From: Adiantum capillus-veneris
Taxonomy: Eukaryota; Streptophyta; Polypodiopsida; Polypodiales; Pteridaceae
NCBI GenBank assembly: GCA_014529385.2
Contig: CM043942.1
Coordinates: forward strand, 36,236,469-36,300,468
DNA length: 64,000 nucleotides
Direction of reading: 5' to 3'
Made by a program: the position numbers and the translations under genes. The notes beneath the pieces were generated by a model, which saw only the letters and a program-made list of their open reading frames with translations, made no database searches and was not told the DNA's origin. This document shows positions 56,731 through 64,000 of this stretch, piece after piece; the first letter of the stretch is position 1; every line of letters starts with the position of its first letter.

Positions 56731-56992
56731 AAGTAATGATGCAAAACCAATTCTTTTTAGTTAATTTATGTATTTTAAGTATCCTAGTGGGTAGAGATGC
56801 CTACCAGGAGCAAAAAAAAGGGTGGCCACAAGGTTGCGCAAATGGCCCATCCACCAGTTTTGGATGGCCCATTTGCACGCCATTGTGGCCACCCTTTTTT
56901 TGGCACCTGGTAGGCTTATCTACCCCCTATGATATTTTAAAAACACAAATCTATTGAAAGCAATCGGTTTTGCATCATTAATTTAGATGGAG
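56731..56992. mobile_element. Foldback (MITE-like) element 1
   Basis: Left arm from TAAAGTAATGATGCAAAACC is repeated in reverse complement at the right (GGTTTTGCATCATTAATTTA). Inner arm words GGTAGAGATGCCTACCAGG and AAAGGGTGGCCACAAGG also recur inverted. Arms are about 125 bp with almost no loop between CCATCCACCA and TTGGATGG. This gives a near-complete hairpin and no ORF. Confidence 0.85.
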
Positions 56993-57128
56993 CCTTGTGG
57001 CCACCCTTTTTATAGCAGTTTCAACATATGTTAACACTCAAGGACACTAGAAAAGGTGAAATCAATTTTGAATTTAAGTTTTCCAGCACACTATCACCTG
57101 CTTTAGCTCTACCTAGTACACCCCTGCA

Positions 57129-57621
57129 CCAAAAAGCCCAATTACATTGGACATTTGAAAAATCCAAATTAATGTTGCATAGACACTTGGTTTCACAATA
57201 TGTTAACTCTTTTGATATCCTATGGGGAATTCAAAGCTTGAAATGACCAAAAAAAGGGTGGCCACAAGGCTCCATCTAAAGTAATGATGCAAAACCAATT
57301 TCTTTTAGTAAATTTGTGTTTTTTAAGTATCCTGGGGGGTAGAGAAGCCTACCAGCTGCCAAAACAAGGGTGGCCACAAGGCGCCTAAATAGGCCATCCA
57401 AAACTGGTGGATGGGCCATTTGCGCGCCCTTGTGGCCACCCTTTTTTTTGCACCTGGTAGGCATCTCTACCCCCTAGAATAATTAAAATACATAAATTAA
57501 CTGAAAGAAATTCATTAACTGCACCAAAAGGCCCAATTACATTGGACATTTGAAAAACCTATTTTATTGTTGCATAGACACCTGGTTTCACAATATGTTA
57601 ACTATTTTGATATCTTATGGG
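57129..57621 (+). repeat. Direct repeat of ~100 bp flanking foldback element 2 (offset 392 bp)
   Basis: GCCCAATTACATTGGACATT at 57138 recurs at about 57530, and the similarity runs through TTGCATAGACAC and CACAATATGTTAACT to TGATATC. The copies at 57129-57227 and 57521-57621 bracket the second foldback element; the second copy overlaps the 3' end of the H3-like pseudogene. Confidence 0.8.
57249..57510. mobile_element. Foldback (MITE-like) element 2
   Basis: Same family as 56731-56992: left AAAGGGTGGCCACAAGGCTC, CATCTAAAGTAATGATGC; middle inverted words GTAGAGAAGCCTACCAG and AAGGGTGGCCACAAGGCGC; right arm ACCTGGTAGGCATCTCTACC. The outermost GGCTCCATCT word is inverted relative to AGATGGAGCC at the right end of element 1, so the two may once have bounded a larger element. 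Confidence 0.82.
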
Positions 57622-58558
57622 TAAACAGAACTTGAAATTGCAAAGTCATCTCAATCAACAGCTGATTCTCAAAGTCTTGTCGCAATCGACATGCAAGCTG
57701 CATATCTTTTGGCTGTATTGTCACTCGCTTTGCATGAATGGCGCATAGGTTGGTATCTTCCAACACTGAAATGATGCGGGCCTCTGCAGCTTCTTGAATA
57801 GTCTCTAGCGCTATTGCTTGCATTCTATACTGATTTCCATAGCTTTGAAGCACCTCCTTCACTGTGCGAGCAAAGGGGACGCGTCAAATCAAAAGCTCTG
57901 TAATCTTCTGGTAGTGGCGGATTTTTGCAAATGCCCTTGCTATTTTTTGGCGCCGCTGCGGTTGTCTTGGGGGCACTTGCACATTTGCTGGCTGGCGGTG
58001 TTTAGGCTTCTTGAAAAACTTAGACTTGCGCCTGTTTACATGCTTAGGGGCTGGATCTTCAACCTCTTCTGATTCGTCCTCTTCCCTTGCCTGCCGATCT
58101 TGTGGTGTGGGGAGAGCTCCCTGGCCTCGAGGCAGTGTCTTCCCCCCAACGGGAACCCGATGTGTGCGTGGTATTTTAGCTCGTAGCCATAGTGGATCAC
58201 TCTCTGATTCAGTGTCTGTATGGACCACCCGAGTCCTGGATGGTCCTGCTTATGATTGGTGGCACGATGGCTCCTCCCTATCGGACTCTGTTGTTTGCTG
58301 GCCCTCTTCTTCTCTCTAGCACTGGGCACGTTGCTTCATTCTTTTTCTAGGTGTTATATCTTGAGGATGTGGAGATTCAACAGCCCTCGATGAATTTGGT
58401 GCCCTACTACCATGCCCACTGCCAGAAGAGTTCCTAGAACGGCCAGGTGTTCGTGGCCGTTTTCTTGTGCCTTTAAGCCAGGCCGGCTTCTCACATCCTT
58501 GGAGGGTGTTTTTGTTGGCAGGCGGATTCTCTTTCGCGGTTTGTTTGGTGTGCGCCAT
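57602..58558 (-). pseudogene. Histone H3 variant (CENH3-like) with ~205-residue tail, three in-frame stops
   Basis: On the minus strand one continuous frame of 318 codons starts at ATG 58558 with MAHTKQTAKENPP, which echoes the H3 tail start A-R-TKQTA. A long Arg/Lys/Ser/Pro-rich tail follows, then a histone fold: ARAFAKIRHYQKITELLI (alpha-N), RVPFARTVKEVLQSYGNQ (alpha-1), the alpha-2 helix ALETIQEAAEARIISVL, and EDTNLCAIHAKRVTI plus PKDMQLACRLR (loop 2/alpha-3), ending with about 20 extra residues. The alpha-2 to alpha-3 block is nearly canonical H3; the PFARxVKEV form and long divergent tail resemble centromeric H3 variants. Stops in frame: TAG 58316-58318, a TAA near 58265, and TGA at about 57884-57886 where canonical H3 has Arg after ELLI. 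There is no intron and no frameshift. A TATA box lies 58 bp upstream, so it is not a promoterless retrocopy. Confidence 0.82.
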
Positions 58559-58615
58559 TTCATATGGTAAGAGCTCACCTGTTCTTAAGAAATGATGGTT
58601 TACGAGAGCATGCAA

Positions 58616-58623
58616 TATTTATA
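58616..58623 (-). promoter_or_regulatory. TATA box upstream of the H3-like pseudogene
   Basis: Minus strand TATAAATA in CCCTTATAAATATTGC, 58 bp before the ATG at 58558. Confidence 0.6.
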
Positions 58624-58718
58624 AGGGCTGATTTAAAAAGGGCCCTGTTCACACTAATTTTGAAAAAAAAAACTATTATTTTTTAAATAAACATGTCGCT
58701 AAGAGTTGGACCCTGCGT

Positions 58719-59040
58719 TCACGTGTAGTGACTCGCGGAGTATCCACTTTGATCCTTGTCGCACTCTGCATCGCCGCCATGCAACATGCTTGACGGGACC
58801 TTGCGACATTTGCCACTTGTTGCTATGCTTTTAGCGACTCCATTTCCACACTTCAATAGAAATCTTGGATTGTTGTGCACACTCCATTGTGAGCTTACGA
58901 GAAAATGTTGTGTGAAAAAACCAGTTGAACATCTCCTCCAAATTATTGGATTGCACCATTCCACCACCATGTCGTGTATTTTTGAAGTACACTCTCCTTG
59001 CTCGATTGGGACTTCTCCATGTCTTGAGTGCTAAAAATTT
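58719..59040 (-). pseudogene. Possible last exon of the transposase-like gene
   Basis: Minus strand after a TTTTTAG acceptor-like site near 59032. One frame contains RRVYFKNTRHGGGMVQSNNL and EEMFNWFFHTTF, which fits the C-terminal Gly-rich block of the family to which the 59-61 kb gene seems to belong. Weak evidence. Confidence 0.3.
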
Positions 59041-59096
59041 CAAGCAATACATACTTGTGCATAAAAAATGCACCATGCGCAAACAAGATATGTTGT

Positions 59097-60361
59097 TCAC
59101 ATGAGTAAACGATCCATATTATTTAATAAAAACAATCCCTTGTAATAAATACACCACGTAACATGCCTTACCATGTAATGTGTGATGTTATTTTCACCCC
59201 AAGAAAGGGTGAAGACCTTGGTAAAATCAACCAAGGCTTCTTGAAATGATTGGCGTTGTTCTTTTGTTGTGCTGTTAAGGCCCATAAGCTTGACCATTTT
59301 ATCAAAATGTGCCCAAACTTGCTTGTGCTTGTTTGCAAGCTCGCCATTTGAATCATTGTCAGTAGTAGCTTTGCATAACTCCTTCCAAAGCTCCCAAAGG
59401 TTACCTGCCTGCTGGTTGGAGCTGTTTTGAGCATCATATCGACTTGGCTTTCCTTGGGAAACTTTCTTCAAAAAGTGTCTAGCTTTATGTCCACTCATTG
59501 ACACTTGTTGAGAAATTTCATGGGCCTCCCCTGTGTTCTTTGCAGCAACGATAGACACATTTCCACCGTGACAGCCAATGGAATTCAAGAGTACCTCCAC
59601 TCTTTCGATCGCTTCCTGGGACTTTTCCAATGGTTTCATTGTGAAAGCATAGCCAATGTGGAGCTTCAATAGCCTATCAAAAATGCGCATAAATGCGTGT
59701 AATGTACAAAAATGTACATTCGATAGAGGAAATGGAAAGATTGGATTCCAAGCATGGTCCTTTTGATCACGGTCTGGGGCATTGAGCATGGGACATCTCA
59801 GAATAGACGCTTCCCATTCTCTACCTTCATCTCCAACATCACGACAATCTAACCCTTGTTCTCCATGCCCTTGCCATGGAAGCATGGAACCGACCTTTGC
59901 AGTGCTCTTATGTGATTTTTGTCCATTAGGTTTATACCCTCGAGTGCAAAATGGACAAGGCATGAGAGAAGAAGCCCCTTGTTTGCAACCAAGCAAACAC
60001 TTTATGGTCTTCAAATCCCCACCTAAGTGCCACTCCACATCATAACTACCAAAACCCTCAATCTCCAACTTTTGACCTGCAATTTGGGAGTGTATTACTT
60101 CTGTGATCCATGGAGTTCTCTCAAAAATCCATGAAAGTACTCCATTGGTCTCTTTGGGCACCTCAATAGCACCCAACCACCAAATGTATTTCTCTGATTG
60201 CACGCTAAAAGATGGGGTGGGAGATGGCTCGACTAAATCCCTTCGCTTGGTTTGCAGAAGGGCCTCATTCATTAGAGTGACACTTAGCCTCTCTAACCTT
60301 CAAACTTTCACTATTTGACACTCATCGAGTTTCAACACAAAAGCGACCTTTGTGCCAAGCA
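59097..60361 (-). pseudogene. Transposase-like protein, main exon
   Basis: The acceptor TATTTTGTAG precedes base 60361. The exon reads LGTKVAFVLKLDECQIVKV, a TGA near 60306, then the frame is open for 391 codons from ATG 60272. Landmarks: GSYDVEWHLGGDLKTIKCLL, then a Cys pair in LMPCPFCTRGYKP, then NPIFPFPLSNVHFCTLHAFM with RIFDRLLKLHI, and a C-terminal helical part. The order (GGD-x-K, CxxC about 25 residues on, then LHxxxRxxD) matches a widespread uncharacterised protein family that I know mainly from animal transposon-rich genomes. Enzymatic role as a transposase is inference; the acidic residues that would form a DDE triad cannot be assigned here. Confidence 0.55.
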
Positions 60362-60550
60362 CTACAAAATAAATAGTGCCAAGACCTTAAACTTCAGAGT
60401 CTATGATAAGAACAATACCAAAGAAAAAGTAAAGTGTGTCACCTTCTTCAGGTAAGCATGGCTTGTTGAAGCCTACTAAGATCCACAAAATATTGTTCCA
60501 CATTGTGTAAGGAAAGCCCTTCTCCGAAGGTCTTATGGATTGTTTCTTAC

Positions 60551-60977
60551 CTTTTTCCCTTGTCTTTGTTGCGCACGAAGCATAAAGGAAAGTTGGCATT
60601 GTGTCCTCAATGTGTAGCTATGTCCCAATGCGGGAGAACACATCTTCGTTTGTGGCCTTCTTTGCGAGGTTGACCTTGTGAGGAACGGGAAATAGGTTTT
60701 CCACAATGCCATGCTCTTTGAGGGCATCCTTTAGGAGTTGGAAAATAGCATGATAGGCTTTGGTGCTGATTCCAGCCTCATCACAAGCTTGTTGCACATC
60801 ATCATCACTAACCACATTTCTCAATTTACGCATAAGGTCCTTGGTGACTGCATCCTTGATGTGCTTACCTTTAGGTGATTGTAAGATAGAAATCACATCC
60901 TGGGTATTGAGACAACTAGTGAGAAGGTTGACTCGATCATCTTGGCTTGTTCCACGCATGCCTCCTGGATGAAGTTT
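60551..60977 (-). pseudogene. Transposase-like protein, middle exon
   Basis: Starts after TTGTTGCTAG, ends before GTAAGAAAC. It encodes SQDDRVNLLTSCLNTQDVIS, GKHIKDAVTKDLMRKLRNVV and a helical SDDDVQQACDEAGISTKAYH segment, typical of the region before the catalytic part in the same family. TAG at 60618-60620 interrupts the frame, which continues as LHIEDTMPTFLYASCATK. The splice to the next exon (intron 60362-60550) is in phase, one base plus two giving Val. Confidence 0.55.
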
Positions 60978-61052
60978 CTAGCAACAAATAAAAATAAATG
61001 TTAGAAAATAGTGTGAAGTAAGAATGCATCATGCAAGTAAAGACCAACTCAC

Positions 61053-61462
61053 CTTGTGGATGTAACTCGTCGTTTGCGTGCTCCTCTCGAATATGCAAGA
61101 GTTTCAATGGATGAATACATGCGTTTGCGTTCCCTTGCACCAAGGTGTGTTTCTTTCAAGTATGTGATGGTGTTGAAAAGCTTCTGGATGTGGGACTCCT
61201 TTTCTTGCATTTGTTGTTCAAGAGTTTTAACCACCCTCTCCGAAGAGGCAACACTCTCTTGTAATGCCATCGTCTTGAGATGAAGAGCTTGACATTCGTG
61301 CATCCACATATGCAAAGAAGCACCTGCACCCATACGCAACCGCTTGCAATAGCCTAACAAGCCTGCTTCTCCCCTCCCAAGAAATTGAAGAAATGTCGAA
61401 AGGCTATTAAACGATGGATGGAAGCGGCTTATAGGATCGTAAGGGTACAAATGGCCATCCAC
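61053..61462 (-). pseudogene. Transposase-like protein, upstream coiled-coil exon
   Basis: Open from 61462; it encodes a Leu/Gln-rich coiled coil (MALQESVASSERVVKTLEQQ, then KESHIQKLFNTITYLKET) and a basic end (RGARKRRVTSTR). It is followed by a 75-bp intron-like segment (60978-61052, GTGAG...CTAG). The splice phase to the next exon is off by one, so either a base was lost or the boundary differs. The polypurine/polypyrimidine tract at 61667-61815 lies upstream. Confidence 0.45.
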
Positions 61463-61666
61463 TCAAATGTCAACATTGGTCTCACAAGTGGTGCGACGTT
61501 CTTGTGATGACCTTTGATCACCCTTACTAGAGGTCTTCGGTGCAAACATCGTGGGTAAGCGAATATGTATGCTTTTGGTGTGCTGAGTACGTGGTGGTGG
61601 AAGCAAACAATTTGTGATGTCCGTGAGCACCATGGAAGCTGTTGCATGAGGAAGCAAATGGTGAAA

Positions 61667-61815
61667 AGGTAGAGGGGGAGGGGAGGAAGGTTGAGGAAGA
61701 TGGGAGGAGAGAAGGAGGGAGGGGGAGGAGGGAGAGATTGGGGAGGAGGAGGAAGGTAGGGGTAGGGAGGGAGAGGAGAGGGAGAAAGGAGGGAGGAGGG
61801 AGGAGGAGGAGAGAA
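61667..61815. repeat. Polypurine tract, ~150 bp (GGA/GGGA-rich)
   Basis: About 95% purine on the plus strand, with many GGGG and GGAGG runs (potential triplex or quadruplex). On the minus strand it is a C/T tract just upstream of the transposase-like gene, where a 5' UTR would be. Confidence 0.9.
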
Positions 61816-62210
61816 CAAAGTGTTTTTTACTTTTTGGGGGAAAAGATTTTTGAAAAAATGGATTTTCTAAGCTTGTGGGTTAAAAAATGGGTCAAAAAAT
61901 GATTTTTGGATATGTATATATGTTGGGAGGGAGTTTTAAGTAAAAAATAAGTAAAAATGATTTTTTTTTTTAAAGTTTAATTTTGACTCTTAGTGACCCA
62001 CGTTTTTGCTGATGTGGTCACACCCCTATGCTTCCTTTACTTTAAAAAAAGCTAGAGAGAGAAAGTAACCCCTTAGGTCCACATCCTACATTTGTCTAAA
62101 AAAAAGGCTAGAAAAGACTACTCAAAATTACCTTCTTCAATGCCCTTGCCCCCTTAACCCCACACAACATTATCTTTAATCCCTAAAAATTAGGATTCCT
62201 TACAAGGCCC
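61816..62210. other. No gene recognised
   Basis: AT-rich with A- and T-runs. The word GTTCATATTTCTC at the right edge lies in Gypsy gag debris. Confidence 0.4.
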
Positions 62211-63235
62211 ATGCAAAGTTCATATTTCTCTTTGGATTACAAACGAGAATTCATATGCTTCAAGCGACTAATAAAGTGTCTCACCAACTCTCCTTCGTCT
62301 CATTGGGCTTTCTGGAGCTGAGAGGCTACACCCCAAAGCACTCCCTCTTGTATGTATTCTTTCAAGAATAGTCTCCTAAGAGTAGGGTAACTTGTTTTCT
62401 CTTCCACCCTTAGGGTTCTATACCAATCCCCAGCCTTCCCACTTAAGGTTAGGCTTAAAGAATTACTCTTATGCAAGTCATTGTGTTCTCCTAGAGAATC
62501 ACATATTTGTTCAAACACTTCGATATGCTTTCTCACATCCCCATCTCCACTTAACTTTTGTGTGAGCTTGGCTATTTGTACTGCCTTACTTCTAGGCTCT
62601 CTATTAGGCGTGTTACAAGAATTCTCAGCAATAGATCGACCAATGGTTTGAGAAAATGCTGCCAAATCTCCTAAATAAGCAGGTATAGTGGCCACAGCTG
62701 CAGGCACTCCTAGAACTACATGTGGGATGGGAGTTGGCCTTGGCCTTGGCATACGCGCAGCCCTTGGGTCCCATACCTCGTATGGTGGTGTAGTACATGG
62801 TGGTCCAAAGTTCATAGGTGTGGCCCTAGGCATAACCGGTGCCGGATATGACATGCTATTGCTAAATGGTATGGCCCCACTTGAATAAGAGCTCGGATAA
62901 TGCAACTGTGGAGTGTAAGCCCTTGGCATAATTGGGGGTGTGGGAGCTACGTGGACATGAGGTGCGACAGCTACATAGGCTTGATGCATACCTGTAGGTA
63001 TTGTTGGGGGCACTGTGCTACTAGGTAGCGGTGCATTGCTAACAAACGAGGTCCAAGGTGTACTTCTTGTACTCATCACCGGAGTAAGTATCGTATCCGT
63101 AGTGTTTTTGAGAGACAGATGAGCTAGATTTGGAAAAGTAAAACTACTACTTCTGGGTTCATACTGTACCGAAACTCCAAGCGACACAATATATGAAGGG
63201 TCCTTTCGACTCGGCACTAGAAGTAGATTGTACAA
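62211..63235 (-). pseudogene. Gypsy gag (capsid) fragment, minus strand
   Basis: Minus-strand frame 63235-62300 (311 aa). The first 180 residues are Pro/Ala/Thr-rich. Residues about 215-311 match the retrotransposon gag domain: GDGDVRKHIEVFEQICDSLG, then SLTLSGKAGDWYRTL and LRRLFLKEYIQEG. TAG ends it after LQKAQ, but the same frame continues with DEGELVRHFISRLKHMNSRL, the usual continuation of that domain, then more stops. The capsid would package element RNA. No LTR is visible inside the window. Confidence 0.82.
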
Positions 63236-64000
63236 CTTCTAACCAACCTATATGGTATGTGTAACCCGTGTATAGGTCAGTCAAGGTTTCAACTTGTAGG
63301 TCATATTCTTAATTTTTGTTGAGAAATAACCCTTCTACGTTCGGCATACTAGAGGTTTCCCTTGAGGTGGAAGCATTGTTGTTCCCCACAGTTTGACCCA
63401 CATTGCCTACTAACTCAGGAGCACTCAACAACTCGATTTCTATGTCTATTGTCCTAGGAGTCTTTCCCTTCATGGATCAGTGTTGTTCTAGGAAACTCTC
63501 CATTTCCTCTCCCTAGCCGCTTGCATATAGCGCTCAACTTCTTGCACCTCCACAAGACTCCTACCATCGGGTAGTAGAACTTCGGGGTGTGATTTCTTTG
63601 TGGGGTCTTCCATGAAAGCAGGGGGCAGGATATCGACGTGGAAACTCTTGGGGAGTATAGGCTTCCCCTGAGATATCAGGGGAGAATATACCTCTCCCTC
63701 ACCTTTGTTAACTTCACTAGTCGCAGGTTCAGAGCGAGTAGCTCTATTAAAGGTTTCTATAAAGCGACTAAACACACTAGATCCAAGTTGTGGGGCCTAG
63801 ACAGGTATGTTTTTGTTTACTTGGTTGAGGTTTGGTGTAGGATGCCCTTCCATAATATTGTAGTCAGATGAAGAGTCACTAGCCGCTATATGTGGGTCTT
63901 GGGTTGTACTACCTTGGGTCCTAAGGTAGGTGAGTATTGAGAACCTGTGTAAGTCAAAGTGCTCGCTAGCTGCTTGGCCTCTATCACACGACTAGAGTGC
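63236..64000 (-). pseudogene. Upstream part of the same Gypsy gag region, broken
   Basis: A minus-strand frame 63775-63488 (95 aa) with PEVLLPDGRSLVEVQEVERY is separated by stops from the downstream gag frame. It probably belongs to the N-terminal gag or leader of the same element, which extends beyond the window. No known domain. Confidence 0.4.

Noticed and set aside
62300-63235. Pro-rich minus-strand ORF as a host structural protein
   Set aside because: The C-terminal third clearly matches the retrotransposon gag domain.

Overview
The window looks like repeat-dominated nuclear DNA of a land plant with a large genome. The evidence is a plant receptor-like kinase exon at the left edge, plant-type LTR retrotransposons (Copia with tRNA-iMet primer sites; Ty3/Gypsy of the Tat/Athila type with a tRNA-Asp primer site), an L1-type LINE, and very long CA, CT and GA microsatellites. 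The species cannot be named from this sequence. A fern or gymnosperm would fit, but that is a guess. Almost everything right of 0.75 kb is mobile-element sequence in various states of decay.

Layout. 0-0.74 kb: last exon of an LRR receptor-like kinase. 3.8-7.4 kb: decayed LINE. 7.6-8.6 kb: a TATA promoter, a (CT)n tract, a tiny ORF and an array of small hairpins whose stems co-vary around a constant GGTTA loop. 13.7-16.3 kb: satellite-like sequence rich in GAGGCTC palindromes, including a 2 x 524 bp tandem duplication. 18.26-39.14 kb: one very large LTR retroelement with 5-bp target duplications. 39.9-40.6 kb: a solo LTR with target duplications. 42.2-43.2 kb: Gypsy pol debris carrying a LINE fragment. 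44.6-45.05 kb: nested tandem repeats. 45.1-48.9 kb: a 3'-truncated Copia element. 48.9-50.1 kb: an unrecognised two-exon gene. 50.8-54.6 kb: a decayed Tat/Athila-type Gypsy. 54.8-56.5 kb: an unrecognised gene. 56.7-57.6 kb: foldback elements. 57.6-58.6 kb: a histone H3/CENH3-like pseudogene with a very long tail. 58.8-61.9 kb: a multi-exon transposase-like pseudogene. 62.2-64 kb: Gypsy gag on the minus strand.

The most unusual object is the 20.9 kb element (about 15.7 kb before a young Copia inserted into it). Between its two ~990-bp LTRs it appears to hold two modules, each a leader with perfect ~24-bp palindromes, a long ORF and a polypurine tract. Module A encodes gag, two zinc knuckles, a retropepsin-like domain, an integrase C-terminal remnant and a second retropepsin-like domain. 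Module B encodes an unrelated protein with a long coiled coil. I find no reverse transcriptase, RNase H or integrase core, so the element is presumably non-autonomous. The palindromes occur with matching spacing in both leaders, and each leader's last palindrome lies about 165 bp before its ORF. The coding frames are broken almost only by single in-frame stop codons.

Other points worth attention are the covarying GGTTA hairpin array, the H3-like pseudogene, and a nested Copia with nearly identical LTRs whose pol is interrupted by one amber codon.
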